DNA of 64,000 nucleotides, from contig NC_090132.1 in assembly GCF_040581485.1 (NCBI RefSeq), forward strand, positions 3,731,001-3,795,000. Reading direction: 5' to 3'. The notes beneath the pieces were generated by a model that was not told where the DNA came from, did no database searches, and saw nothing but the letters and a program-made list of their open reading frames with translations. Each line of letters opens with the position of its first letter. Positions within the stretch are counted from its first letter, which is position 1. The position numbers and the translations under genes are program-made. Shown in pieces: positions 1 to 13,440 of the stretch. The stretch is from Linepithema humile. Lineage: Eukaryota > Arthropoda > Insecta > Hymenoptera > Formicidae.

Positions 1-1213
1 GGTGGGGTGCCGCTTTGCGGCGACTCGTATCTAAGGAATTACTACATTTTCCTTTCTAATGTTCATGTTTACATAAAACAGCGACCAAATGAGTTTAAAA
101 CTTTAAACGGTAAACTGAAAATGATTGTCAGAAAAGTTTCGCGATACTTTGTTTCGCACACGAGCACGCAGACCGCTAAGAACTATAAAATTAAACAAAG
201 TTTTTGCAAATACAATGAATGCGACATATAACGCGATATCTTATTGCGAAAGAAAAATTGCCCGAAGATATAAAATATTCAGGAAGCGAAAGAGCTCGAC
301 GTGCGATGCGATGACGAACGTGACGTCAAATATCGCAATGATTTCATGGCGCGCTCGGTAATATCCCGTGCACTTTTTACTCATCGTCGAGTAAGTGCGC
401 GCGATTGTAAGTGCCGACAACTCTCATGTGCATACGCATCGACAGAACATTCACTTATCATCGCTTCATCTGACACGATGCAAGCGCTCGAGCGAGCAGC
501 ATAGTCGGGCAGAATCGGTTGCTGCCACTCGAAAAGCCAATGCTGCGCTCTGACGGACTGACAAGGCCACATTCGTACGTCGCGCGCGCGATTGCAGATT
601 GGGAAATTTATCGAGGACACTTTCATCACATCGTTTTCTTTAATGCTGGAGAAAGCAAGATCCTCACTCGTCGGGGATGACTTACGCAGCGGAGGATGTC
701 TGTGGCGAATTATATTTCTATATAAGGTGGGCCATAATGGGCGACCTTAAAAGTAGATGACACACACTTACCGTCCATTTACTGGTAATTTCGCATCTGC
801 GTCATATCTCACGTCTCGATTACACTCCTGATCCTGTTTGCAGCGCTTGAGCGTGGAGCAAGCGCTTTACGTACCGTCAGTTGCAATCACTTTGCCCCTG
901 CGGGGGTAACTTAGCACCGCAATAGAAAAACTTGCAGCAATTTGCAAAAAGTAACACGCGAGCTTTAATTTTAGCGAAGCTGGTCGCTTATTTTACCTTC
1001 TTAGACGCCGGACGGGTTCTAAAAATACTTTTTAATATGCCGCAAGGTTATCCGCGCAAGCGAAGTAACCCCGTACGCAGAACATGTAATATCTCTCGCT
1101 GCGCCAGGAAGTGTGTGTACACGTCTACGTTCTATATAGATAAAAACGAAGAAGCGGAGAGGGTTTCTTCTTTGCGGCGGACTCGAGGGAACGGCGGGAT
1201 GCTTGTCGAGCGC
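1..1213. other. Upstream noncoding sequence
   Basis: Mixed AT and CpG-rich sequence without a recognisable gene. Frames here are under 90 codons, overlap on both strands and resemble nothing I know. CpG dinucleotides are plentiful (for example cgtcgcgcgcgcg near 578). Confidence 0.5.
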
Positions 1214-1222
1214 GGCTGGCTG

Positions 1223-1253
<31 letters not shown>

Positions 1254-1306
1254 CGCTCGCTCGCTCGCACTCTCGCTCGTTCGCTCGCTCGCTCGCTCGC
1301 TTGCTG
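1214..1306. repeat. GCTT/GCTC tetranucleotide microsatellite
   Basis: A run of GGCT, then GCTT, then GCTC units with few interruptions. It creates LACL/RSLA-type repetitive open frames on both strands, which I treat as artefacts of the repeat. Confidence 0.95.
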
Positions 1307-1739
1307 CGCGCATCTCGGTAGTGGACGCGTATATCAGCATCGCGTCTTCAACGTCACGACGTTCCAACTCGGCCTTGTCAGTCCATCCGCCGCATCCGAC
1401 GGCTGCTCCTTGAGTGGCAGCGATTCATTCCGCTCTCTTATACCGCTCGCTCCGCTCTTCGCGCAACGTGACAGGCGATGTGAACGCACCCGGGAGGATG
1501 CGCGTGCAATATGTGACTAGTATATCTCCGTGTGCGTCACACGTGAGGCCCCGGATACGGTCGGTTGATGTCGTCGATGAATTTCGAGCTTGACACCGCA
1601 ACTCGTCTGTCGACGTGACAGAACGCAACTTCGCGCCTTTGCCTCTAAATTAGCGCGCGATAGTAAATACACGGACGGATTTAAATTTCTCGGCCTGCAT
1701 CCAGATCGTGACTTCGACGTTGCGCCGTAATGAATCAAT

Positions 1740-4700
1740 GCCTTCTTGAGTCGTGTAGATGCATTCCGTCTCCTCGCAGCAGACTAAACAAATCAAAATT
1801 CAATAAAACAAATCAATTCCCGGTTTTTCTATACCTCTTTTTGTCTAGCTAATAATTATGTAGTAGAGCTATTTAATTAATTATTTGTCGTTAAATTAAT
1901 ATTCCAGTGAATATGTAAAATTATTTATATTTGTGACTCATTTCCAGGTGTCTTTTATTACATAATGTTTCTCTACCAAGTTGAATAAATTAAAACTTAA
2001 AATCTACCTCAAGACTTTATCTAAACAATAAGTAAAATTTTCATAAATAACTAGATTATTACTAACATTTTAATTACGGGATTGATATGCGACATTTATT
2101 ACGCACTTTCCCCATTTATTCCCGTTAGAGGGAAATGAACGATCGATTGATGGATCTTTAAAGTTATCAGTATTTTCCATATCTCGCGTTTTAGCGGCTT
2201 CGGATCAAAGATCACTGAACGAAAGGCCCATTTGCTTTCCGGCTTGCTCTGTCTTGCGTGTCCCGCACACGTTGCCCATATACTATACTCTCTTGCCGCC
2301 AGCTTAATTATAATACCGTGATATTTATTGCCAGACGTATCGTTTATTTCTGTCGACGATCGTAGGAGGACCGGGTAAACATGATCGCGTGAAAGCGACG
2401 AGCTTCATGGATCGGCTGATCAACCTTATATTCTTGCATTCGCGATCGCGCGAATGTTTTCAAAAAGTCCTTACTTTGTATAAAATAGCATTACAGGCAC
2501 ATTCACGTTTGGCGTTCTTAGGTACCTGACATATTTTCAAGATTTGCAAAAAGTTTCCTTTTCTTGTAACACTGGTTTTTTTTCAGTACTGAGAGAAATG
2601 AGATATTAATCACAGAGATATTAACTGACGTTAAGCGCTACACTTGGAAAATTTGTTGCCGCTCTTCAAACTTTCCTACAATTAGATTCTCGCTATTTAG
2701 TTTGCATTAATGAAACACAAAAGTTGGATAATTTACGATTTTTTTCCCAAAAATCGCGATATTTTTTCGATACAATATTTGGCAATTTATGTCGTAATTT
2801 TTTGTATGCATAGCATATATATTCATGTATATTCCAGTTCACGCGATCTCCATGACGCACAGCTGCTTGTCAATTTTACGAGATAAAATTGTCATTTAAA
2901 AAAAAAACGGCTGCGGAATATAAATGTTACTGATGACGATTTTTTTTTGTGAAGATTGAAGGAGAAACAAAATTCTGTTGTTGAGATCGTGGCGGACAGT
3001 TAAGCGCAAATTAGGATAAGAACAGAATTATATTCCTTGATGATGGGTTTATATACGACATACACATGGCAAATGCTGTAGGCTGGGGATCTTAAATCGT
3101 ACATGGTTAGCTCATTATGTTAGCGATGTGATTTCCATGTGTATTTATACGTTTATTACGTGGTTTTATTACATCTATTTATATGTTTATTGCACGCGGT
3201 ACATCGTTCTACGCTGTGCACTATGAAATATATCTCCCTAAAGTGGAAAAAATTTTTATTTATTTCGTCGCTTTGAATGGAAATTCAACACATAAGACTT
3301 TCTGTATCTTTTCCTTCCTACATTTGCTTACTTTCATTATAATTTTATCGTGAATAATTTATACTTTTCTTGGTAAATCCGATATAACCACGCTACGCGA
3401 AAAAACCAAAGTTACCAACTATATAAATTTTCATGCAGGTGTCATTTTTCTTAGATCAATCTGGAAGAAATCCGAGATGATCCAATGAAACATTCCTACT
3501 CGTGCTTGTGCATTCATAATTGACTCCTTGTCAATTCTTAGTCGACGAATACGATCACGAGTGGCGGCGCGTCGCGTTCGCTCTCAAAGAAACCCGACGA
3601 ACGCGTTTATAAACTCGTTACCAGGGATCGCTATATTGTCTTGAAGGAGGGGGTATTTAGAGATCCCCGGCGATCGGCGACGAGTCGTCGGGGAAGTCGC
3701 GGGGGCGGCTCTCGGAGCGGTTGAGCGATGCCGGGTCGTTCCGGCGGGCGCCCGGGTTAATAACGAACCGCTCTCTTCTTCAGACAGGAGAGAAAAATTC
3801 TTCGGTGTTTCAGGGCCGTACGTAGCGAATAAATCCTTTGAACGCGAATAGGTGGCTAAAGATGAACGGTACTAATCATTAAAAAAAAAACATTTTTCCT
3901 ACCTTAGCGACTTGGAAAAAACAAAACATTTTTGAATAAAATTATTCAGTGAATCTCTTTCAAGAATCGCGAGTCCGAAGTTTATATTTCGTTATTTTCC
4001 ATACGAATACGTCCCTGAAGATATCAATCCGTCGAGATTGAGGAAGACGCGCGATCGCAATCCTCGTGGCGTACGGCCGCGACACTCGCGTGTCTCCGGC
4101 TGGATTTATGCGAGGCCGCGTGATAAGGACGAAGCCGGATAATACGGTCCTCCTCCACCTGCCAGCGGGCGTTCCACCGTCATTTTTAATTCCCCGCGGG
4201 ACAACCGATTTCGTTAGATCTTATCGCGGCCGGTGATTCCAGGTGAGCTGACTGAAAAGAAGGCACAATGGGGCCTTCGCACTTGCCGCCGAAAGTGTGC
4301 AGGTGGGTCCTCCGCGGCATTTGTCCTTGTAAAGCGGCGCGAGCCACGGTTCCTTGTTTCCTCTTCTTCTTTTTTGCGTCATATAACATCGCTTTTAAAC
4401 CGTGGCGTCGGTACAATATGCAGCGCGGGTCATCGCACTCGATTCTCTGTTTCTATATATAATGAGCTTATCAATCTGGAGAAGTTTGCGTTAATATTAC
4501 AAATGAGAGACGTACGTCATATACGTCAGACGACGACTAGTGTGTCAAAATGTGTGTATAGAAATAGAAAGGAGATCAGCGTGGAATATTATTAAAGAAT
4601 AGAACTTTCAATGATTTACGATGCTCACAGAGATCGAACTTTTTATGCGCGAGTGCCAAACTCGTTATCACCCGCGACACAATCCCCAAAGAATTGCTAT

Positions 4701-6394
4701 CCGACTTGGTCGGCGATGAATCATCTCGCAAATGTAACGCGAACTAATTGCACTCGCCACGCGATGCATCAGTATATTTCTTTCGTTCGCCGATTTCGCT
4801 GTAATTAGGAAAATTGCAGCGGTATCTTTTCGACCTATCGGACGTGTGATTTCCTCAATCGCGAGACTGGCAAGCGTCATGCGCGGGCCGGTCGCGATAA
4901 TTTATACCGCATCGGGTTAAATTATTCCGATTATATGCAGTCTGGTTACGTCCGTCGGAATCAATTGGCGAATCGAGCCAGAGAGTGAGAAGAAGCCATC
5001 GAAGACCTCGCTTTCGCCTCTGCTGTACCTGTCGCGTTCGCAATTAACATCCCCGTCGCAACGACCTCGATCCGTCTCGACGCACCTGGCTTTCGTCTCG
5101 CGGCAAACGATGACTCGAAGTGACGAAACTGGAATTAATATTCGGAAATGGGACCACTGGCCGAGAGGTCGCGCTCAGCTCTTAGCTTCTCGTTGCCGTC
5201 TCGCATATAATTCTCGAGTTATCTCATTTCCTTCCACTCTCCGCCACCCCTCGCAACTTTTCGTTTACGCGTGGCTTGCTCCGGCGGTGCGCCGATGCGC
5301 GAAATCGTCTCGCAAAATCGAAGCAGTCGTTTGACGAAGTTGTTGATAGTGTCGCCGTTTCATTCACAACACAGTGTTATCAGCTAACAATTATCGCACG
5401 GCCGTTCTATCAGATTTTCCGTGTGCGACCTGTTTCGCGTTTCCGGAACCTTTGTCTCGTGGCGCGCTCGCTTATGTTTGAATTATTCGTCGCAACGGCA
5501 CACGCGGGCAAAGCTTCCCTTTGCGGATAAATCCTGATCTCTCGCGCGACAGTTGCGTCAGGCCGGAGCGACGGCGGAGCGAAAGGTTTCTCTTAGGATT
5601 GCGATGGTCTCCGATTTCGTTTCTCCTTCGCCTCCTCCGCAGTCGCCGCCCGTATTCTTTTTCAATTTCTGGAAAGGAGGAAAAAAGGCAATACGTATGT
5701 ACGCCCGGAGAAGAACAATAAATGTTACGGGTCGTGCGTTTGCGGAACCAGCGCCGGCGATAAATCACGTTAGCCGCGTGCTTAAATCAACGTCTAAATT
5801 CTCTTTTAAGTCACACGCTGTACGTTTTATAAAAGAGCATTATTGATCGTCCCCTTCTTTGTAACTCATGTACACGTCGCCCTGAGATACGTGCGTACGT
5901 ACTTTCTCCCGTTTCTTATCTTCTCTTTATCACTGCATCTGCCTCATTATTATTCTATGGGCATTCATTATTATCCTGTCGCTCCTATTTACATTTTGCG
6001 TATACACAGTCTATCTCGCTCGCATATTGGACTATAAAGTTGGTATTTAATCCGCGTTTCCCGTTTTAGAGCGGCGCGGCACAAAGGAGTTTAAAATTAG
6101 CATGTTCTCTTCACGAAAGCGATTCTTATAGAGTTTTGACTTCTTATTCACTTCAGATAACGTGTGTGTTTAATCGAGTTTGTTTACCTCAAAGATGTTA
6201 ATAATCGTTTGACTATCTCACGCATTTATCTTTTAACGTGTACAAAGTACACCCAAAGCATCAGATAAGAAATTAGATATTTATTCTAAATTATAAATAT
6301 TATACCGAGATACAAATACCAAAAGTCGAAGTCGATATTTATATTTTTATATTTGTAATATGTATATATGTAGCTGTACATTATAAATCCAGTG
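1740..6394. other. Long noncoding stretch, mainly AT-rich
   Basis: From 1790 to 3550 the sequence is AT-rich with stop codons in every frame. A small hairpin lies at 2437-2456 (CATTCGCG, ATCG loop, CGCGAATG). A GC- and CpG-rich patch at 3560-3780 and another at about 4040-4330 interrupt it. From 4600 to 6390 the composition is mixed, with short frames only. No gene seen. Confidence 0.5.
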
Positions 6395-6413
6395 CACACA
6401 CACACACACACAC
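6395..6413. repeat. (CA)n microsatellite
   Basis: About nine CA units without interruption. Confidence 0.9.
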
Positions 6414-6570
6414 CACACTCTTAGTACAATTAAAATTGAAATATTCTCTACAATTTTTACAGCACAAGTATATTTATGTTACGTGAAGGAGACATGCGCA
6501 TTTCAAAAACGGGCGGCATTTAATATAGCCCGGCGTGTCTTGCATTAGTCGGAGGCGCGCGGAGACTGGC

Positions 6571-6583
6571 GGGGGGGGGGGGG
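6571..6583. repeat. Poly-G tract (13 G)
   Basis: Uninterrupted run of 13 G inside a G-rich purine stretch. Confidence 0.9.
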
Positions 6584-7016
6584 ACGAAGAAAGAAAAGGA
6601 TGACGGGAAGACGTGAGAGTTGAGGGCGAAGTGGACCGTTCGTCCTGTCCATCACGTTGCCAGCGTCAGATTATCGTTCTGACACTTTCCGAGTTACTCC
6701 GGCCACGCCGCGCCCGTCTCCCGACTATTCCCTGGTAGACGGGTTCGCTGCCGCTTCTTCCACCTCGTCATCTCTCTGTCCACCGCTTGAGACGGACTTC
6801 CAACGTCCGACCACTCGAACAAAACTCGGAAGCGCGGGGGAACACGGGGAAGGAGAAAGCGGGGAGGAGGCGGGCGGCAGAAGGGGCGCGCACGTTTGAA
6901 GTCTGGTCTACCCGTTTGACCGGTGTCGATCAAATTTCCGAGGGCGAGATCATTCAAGGCCGTCGACGAGATCGAGACAAAGCCCTCTTCGCGGCCTACC
7001 ATCTCCGGACGCGATC

Positions 7017-7032
7017 TTTTTTTTTTTTTTTT
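7017..7032. repeat. Poly-T tract (16 T)
   Basis: Uninterrupted T run followed by a CT-rich stretch. It gives rise to FFFFFF-type artefactual frames. Confidence 0.9.
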
Positions 7033-7420
7033 CTCCCCTCTCTCTCGTCTCGTCCTGTGTTTCATTCGACCCAGGTGCGCCCGCGCTAATTCCGAAGTTG
7101 ATCCAAAAAAGAATCCGCTCGATGAAGCGATGCAAACCGAGAGCTTGCGAATTACGGTGAATTTTGCGGGCGAACACACCGACGCGGAAGGCGGGGGAAA
7201 GAGGGGTAAGAGGGAGGCACTTTGTTCGGCTTGTCTGATACGCGATCCGCCCGACGCACCAAGCGCGTATTGTCATAATTATATAACAAAATATAGCGAA
7301 AGAAATATCGAATACATTCATCGGGCGTGCTGATAAATTTTTAATTGAAAATCGTGCGAGCGGCCAGGAATTTAAAACAAAATCTATTTTTGCGTACGCG
7401 CGCGCTTGCCTTTTGGCGTG

Positions 7421-7486
7421 CTGCTGTTGTTGCTGCTGCTGCTGCTACTGCTGCTGCTGCTACTGCTGCTGCTGCTGCTGCTGCAG
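7421..7486. repeat. CTG/CAG trinucleotide repeat
   Basis: About 20 CTG units with TTG and CTA interruptions, ending CTGCAG. On the minus strand it reads CAG with TAG stops, so it does not look like a live polyglutamine exon. It can fold as a CTG hairpin. Confidence 0.93.
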
Positions 7487-8820
7487 TAAAAGCATGGGAA
7501 AGAGGAGAAATTTAATTCTGTCGGTTTATCGGTTGTCGATACATTTTTCGAGACGCATTAAAAGGCACTAGCTGCACAAGCCCGACGAATTATTAGCGAT
7601 GAGCAACCGTCTCATCGTTGCGAGAGAGAGGTCGGATACGCGGCAGCACGCGTGTGACCCCAGCCACGCGCGTCATTCAATTAATAATTCAATCATCGTT
7701 CTCGATTGGATTACCTTTTGGGCGAAAAAAAAATAAAAAAGGGTGATGGGGAGGGGTGGAGTGTGGCGCCCGGGGCGAAATGCAGCGAGAGGCTGTCATT
7801 ACGCGCAATGGCCCGTGCATTTATCAAATTATTTCCGTTTTGTATCGACCTATCGATCGGGAAAAAAAAATTTATCAACGGTGAAATTCTGGATTTGCAC
7901 GACGCATTGATAACACGGAATCTGTCCTCTGTCAAAGCGTTTGAATCATTTAACAGAAAGATTGCATAATTTAGTTGAATATAGGTGATCTGTTAAACGG
8001 AAAATTGCATACGATCGTAATTAACAATATTTGTTGTAGCGAATCGTATCGTGAGATTTTTCGCGATTCCTGTTTTCTCCGCGCATTCGCGCTCTCATTG
8101 CAAGGGCAAGCGTGATCCATTTACGAGCTCTCGTATCTGAGCAGCTTGATCCTTTTGTTTCAGGTAAGAAAACTTGGCGATGTACTTTGCGACAGCCAGT
8201 TGTAAGACGTCGCGATTCGTGAGTAGCATGCGAAAAAACGTTCACTATGGATACAATCCGCGGTTGCTAATTATTGGTCGTTAACTGACGCACGGACGCG
8301 CTCATTACGCGCCTATTATTAGGTAACGCGAAAGTGTTACGCGAACCGAGAACATCAGTCCCGCGTATTAAAATGCAAACATTACGTTCGGTACGGACGG
8401 TTTAATGCCTCGTTCGGTTTGAGCGTCAGGTAATTAAATCGAATGAAATTACGAACGATTAATGGTCCGGACACGCTCCCGTGACTCATGCGCGAAATCA
8501 CGAACTTCCTGACAAAAAGTGTTTCAAGCGACGTCGTTTGATTGTCTGCGAGCGCGCAATTACTCGTAATGTAATGGAAAATTCTTTGGCACATATTCAA
8601 CACGCCTTGTACGCACTTGAAATTTTTAATGTAAATTCTACACACGTTAATTCTACACACGTGCAACACGTTTATATATTTCACTTTTTTTTTTCATTTT
8701 TTATGACTTACGTCTGTTATTTATTTATCTTGGAATTTGAAAACATTATTTATTATTTTGTGATTTTATATTTTTGAATTTGTAAAATATCAGAACTTTG
8801 CTTGTTGCTACTGTTTATAT
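7487..8820. other. Noncoding sequence with homeodomain-type sites
   Basis: No credible coding region. CAG|GTAAGA at 8161-8169 is a strong-looking splice donor without a supported exon in front. At 8265-8330 there is gctaattattgg and a CpG-rich GCGC...GCGC context resembling conserved noncoding DNA. From 8680 the sequence turns AT-rich. Confidence 0.4.
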
Positions 8821-8827
8821 TTTCAAT

Positions 8828-8882
8828 TTATATATACATATATAAATTAATATGAATATTAATATATATATATATATTATAT
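8828..8882. repeat. AT-rich (TA)n region
   Basis: Imperfect TA dinucleotides with taatatgaatattaata palindromic pieces. Confidence 0.85.
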
Positions 8883-8889
8883 TGCAAAA

Positions 8890-10138
8890 TTATAATTACA
8901 TTGCGCGAGGCACGACGCGTTTCGCCACTACTCGAGGTGCACCATTATCGCGAAATACTGCAGATGCATCTACATACACGGTTGCATTCCTGGACATTAG
9001 CATTGCCACGTAGCCTGCACGTATACGCGACCGGAGGGCTCGTGTATAGGTTAATGCTCGTACTCGCGTGAGAGTGGTGCGACATCCCCCTGATGAAGTT
9101 GAGCCGCGACGTGTAATAAGGGTCGCGAAAGGCAGGGTGGGGAGACGAGCCGACGGACGGACGCTGGTAAAAGGTGGGGCTGAATAAAATCAGGGACGGA
9201 TCGGTCCTCGCGGCTGCTTCCGGAAAAATACACGCGTTTCCGAAATATTTTAGCCACCGTTCTCTCACTCGCACTCCAATCTTATGCGTCAGACAAATAT
9301 TTCTGGCACATTTCTCATTTTCTTAGATCTACATCTGCGCGACGAAGAGCCGACGAGATTATCTCGGACAGGATCACGTAAATGATAGTGTATTAGGAAA
9401 GAGACGAATATCCGTGGACGCACAGCCGAGCGGCAAATATCGGCGCCTTTCTTTGAACTCGCGGGCGTGCGAGATGCACCTGAGTCCGAAGAGGACGCCC
9501 TACGTCCCTGGATGAGGTTGACACGCGGGGTGGACCTGTCGAGGAGGAGGGTTGAGGCTGGAAGCGGACGTGACACGGCCGTCTTGTGACCCATACCCTA
9601 CCACACCGACACCGCTCCTTCCCCGTCTCCTCCTGACCCCTTCTCGCTGACGTCCACCCCCGGTCCACATGCCACGACGGCGACCGACCGCCGCTAGTCC
9701 AGCTCTATTGTTGTTATTATTAAAGGGGGTCGCCGGGGGGGAGGGGGAGGGAGGGGGTGGCTGCCGGTCGGGTGAGAGGGACGATGACGGAAAGGAAGGC
9801 GGCGTCTGCAGGTGACAGATGAAACAGCCGGCCTCTCACTCGCTCCCGCTTTAGATCCCGCTCGTTTCTCTCTTCCCGCCACCGTCGAATATACTCGCGC
9901 GCCCGCGCGCCCGCTCACACACACGTACGCGCACGCATACCGAGACAGCTTTCTCTCTTTCGTTACTGCGAACTCACGTTTCACCCTTCACGTACCACAC
10001 CCCCTGCCTCGCCGGACCTTTGGATCGTCGTCGTCGTCGTTCGAGGTTCCAGCTTCCTTCAAACTATCGGACTGAAGCGTTTCGACACTGTCTTCGACGG
10101 ATGCTTTAATCGATCCTTTAAGCAATCACTTTGGACTG
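8890..10138. other. GC-rich noncoding stretch
   Basis: CpG- and CT/GA-skewed sequence between 8930 and 10080. Frames on both strands overlap and are rich in R, S and P, as expected from composition. An ATG at 9669 opens a short MPRRR frame, but no splice donor follows it. Confidence 0.4.
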
Positions 10139-10139
10139 T

Positions 10140-10151
10140 CTCTCTCTCTCC

Positions 10152-10192
<41 letters not shown>

Positions 10193-10196
10193 CCTC
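10140..10196. repeat. (TC)n microsatellite
   Basis: CT dinucleotide run with one CCG and a few other interruptions, followed by more pyrimidine-rich DNA to about 10240. GAGA-factor-type binding sites on the minus strand would be abundant here. Confidence 0.93.
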
Positions 10197-10712
10197 TGCC
10201 TTTTTCCTCGCTTTTTCTCTTTTCATTCGTTCTTGTTCTTTTATCTTTTCCAGGACAATGCGCCATTTTTGTTGTGCCTTTACACCGGCTTCGGCAAAAT
10301 TCTTTCCTCGCTCTTGCAGTAGAATTATCAGCAATTACACACAGAGCATGTTTTAACAAGAATTATTGAAACTCAATAATTTGTATAGTCTTCAATGCCA
10401 ATTTAAAGGATTTAAATGTATCATATTAAGAAATAAGTATTAATTAAACGCGGTGTAGAATTTGTAGCTAAACATCAACCGGATCTTATAAATAAGAGCG
10501 TGTAACGGAATCTTGTTATCAACTCAGCGGCGAAGGTAATTCGATAGCGTGTCTTACGTACGACAAGCCTTTCATCGACAAGCGTGATCTTAGGATAAAC
10601 CGTGCCATGCACACGTTCAAAGCGAGGTCCCATTCATCCATTCGAGGTTTATGTCTATGTTACGTACCTCGATTGTACATTACAGAGATTAGCGCGAACT
10701 CTGTTACGTTAC

Positions 10713-10717
<5 letters not shown>

Positions 10718-10751
<34 letters not shown>

Positions 10752-10821
10752 ATATTGGAATATATATATATATATATAGTATATATTGTATATATATAGT
10801 ATATATTGTATATATATATAG
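10718..10821. repeat. Compound (TG)n-(TA)n repeat with a 20-bp tandem duplication
   Basis: About 15 TG units run into TA units. Within the TA part a 20-bp unit (tatatatagtatatattgta) occurs twice head to tail, starting near 10771 and 10791. Confidence 0.9.
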
Positions 10822-11166
10822 GATATTCAGTATCTGCTCCCGTCTGCGAATGCACGTCCTTCGTTATGGATGACTGGCAGAGAAGTGATTCTGACGTCCA
10901 TTGAGACGCCAGTCGGGAATCACGCGCGCGTATTGGCACGACGTCCTCGCAACCGCGGTGGCTGAAGTTAGTTCGCGTTTTGTCCGCATTTATGTGATCG
11001 AGACAGTCAGTCGCGCGTCAATTTGCCGCAACCGAGTTCTCCGCACTCTCACTCTCCCCACGATCCCCACTGGTATCTATTCGCGCCCGTCGTTGTCGTC
11101 GGCGTCGTTGTTCGGTCGAATCTGGAGAAACACGAAGAACAGGAGAGGAAGATGCGGCAAGATAGG

Positions 11167-11188
11167 GAGAGAGAGAGAGAGAGAGAGA
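11167..11188. repeat. (GA)n microsatellite
   Basis: Eleven GA units. Confidence 0.9.
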
Positions 11189-11219
11189 CCCACGGCTCTT
11201 CGCCGAGATTAGTTTTATC

Positions 11220-12560
11220 GCGACTCCGCTCTCTTCCCTTCTCCCCCCCGCGACGACTCGCCGAAGTGGACACTCCGGAAAACGCGAGGAATGCACGCTC
11301 TCGTCCGTCCGGCGAAGGAGGGACGGTGTAGTTACATACGTACGTCCTCCGGGCCGAATTCCCTCTCCCGGCTCTCCCCGCTTTCCACTCTCGAATAACT
11401 CGACGTCACCGCATCACCACCCTTGTAATCACACTCGCCGCGCGCTTCAACGTCTCGCCTTCTCTCACCCCCTCCCCCCTCCCCCCTCTGTCCCCAACGT
11501 CTCGCCGCGACTAGCTCCGTGAGTTTCCACCGGAAACAAAACCAATAAACCCGGCGCGTAATGATATTCTGAAGTCCCGTGGAAGGACTGGCTCCTTCCG
11601 AAGTCCAATGGCTCGTGTCACTTCCTCCCGCCCTCCCTCGCGTTGACACCACCGCCGCCTTTCTCGCGTGCCCCCGGATCTCCGCGCGGAGTTCAAGACA
11701 AAATCCTTCCGCCCGGAAAGCTCCGCTTGCTGAATATGCAATGAAGCTTACGCGTGTGGTTTCATTCGTCCGCCTGTCCATCAGCCCGCCTCGAGCGCGA
11801 CCCACCTACGCCTCGCTCTTCCAGGCGCAGCACTTTTCGGAAGCTACACATATTGCGGTTCATCGATCCTTTCGGGACATTATGTTTTCCACGGAAACTC
11901 GCGCTCAACTCCGCAACGAACTTCACCGTGACCTTCTCGATTTTTCTTATTTACTTTTACATAATTTCACCAATCGATAGAATTATTTTGTCCTCGCTAA
12001 CTTTGCGCGATAAACAGAAATATTGCAAATAGCTGCTAACTACAAATATTAATTGTATCGTATCTATTATAAAACACATCTTGTGGTCACCTTTTAAAAC
12101 TTTAGATGACCTATAATTCGCGACAAAATTCGAGAAATAGAATTCTATATGTAATCTTATCTGTGTAATACAGAAGCGATTTCGCGAATACATATTCGTA
12201 TAAATATATTAGTGATATATAAATGTATATATATTCTGATTTTTCAGATCTTTTCACACACAGCACGTAAAATTATAATTAGAATTCTGTTGCGAATTAT
12301 AGATCGTCCAAAGTGGGTTTTAAGAACTGTTTGATTCTAAAATAATTTTTCGGTAATAATACGCAAAGTCAGCTCCGGATAATCTCAAAACAATCTCCGA
12401 TAATATCGCATATATCTCTCACGATCGACACGGCTACAACAATCGATTGTCAATGCGATTGATACTGAGCGATATCTTAAACATTTTGTTTTACGAATAA
12501 CTTCGCCACGGCTGATTTCGACCGTTAATCAGTCTCGACAATGCCGCCCTGATGTAGTGG
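11220..12560. other. GC-rich then AT-rich noncoding stretch
   Basis: 11220-11860 is pyrimidine- and CpG-rich with low-complexity frames on both strands. From about 11940 to 12500 it becomes AT-rich. No product is recognisable. Confidence 0.4.
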
Positions 12561-12797
12561 TTTTCGAGCGAGCGAGTGCGCACAATGGTTCTTTGGAAGC
12601 AATCTACGTTAGTTCCTGCGGAGCCGTCAGCCGATTTTCGAGGGTCCGTCTATGTCCATCCGTCCGTCCGCGGAGACGACGGTGGACGCCCAGGCGTCGT
12701 CGCCGCTCACAGCATTGATCTGTCCGACGGCAGTCTTGATATCGACGGTGGGGAGGGTCCGGAAAGGCGGCTAGGAGGGTGCCTACTCCTGCAAACT

Positions 12798-12809
12798 CCC
12801 CCCCCCCCC
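12798..12809. repeat. Poly-C tract (12 C)
   Basis: Uninterrupted run of C within a pyrimidine-rich stretch. Confidence 0.85.
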
Positions 12810-13440
12810 TTTCCTCCCCCTCGGACGATGCGAGTGTAGGTGTATATTGTACGTACTGGCTTTCGCTTCCATACCTATCAAAGCTTGATCGGCGAGCGGG
12901 GGCGAGGGGGAGGGGGAGGCAAGGAGGACGTCTGGAGTTGTTGAAGTGGGGATGGGCAAAGGTGAGCCTTGAAAAGGATGGCTCGGTTGGAAAAGGACGG
13001 AGGACGCTCGTGTCCAGTCGTCATTCCGAGAGACGGCTCGTCACCCCGCGTCCTGATTACATCTCCTCCCGCACTCCACCCTCGTCCTCCTCTTCCCTCC
13101 CTTTCTTCGTCGGAACGCTCGTCTCTCCCCCCCCCACCCTCCCCCTCGCCCGTCGCCGTTTTGAACCGATGCTCCCACAGCGAGAGAAGAGACGTTAATC
13201 GAAGCAAATTGAACACACCGCGGTTTTGAACGCTCAATTAAGTTCCCCCTTGACGTTTCCACCCTTTTGCAATGTGAACTACGTGCACCCTGCACTCGAA
13301 TGTGGTTTATCGTATCGTACAACGGCACACGCGTGACTCTCTGCGAAATTTTAAAATCTCGCGGAATATATTCGAGATGAAAGAGTTCATGCGATTCGCC
13401 GTGTATAATTCTATTAATTTTCGGCAGCAAAGTTCGTGGA

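Noticed and set aside
7421..7486. CTG repeat as a possible polyglutamine exon on the minus strand
   Set aside because: The minus strand has TAG stops inside the repeat and no flanking coding sequence.
9669..9730. ATG opening MPRRR, reminiscent of the TSHZ MPRRKQ start
   Set aside because: The resemblance stops after four residues and no splice donor follows in a usable phase.
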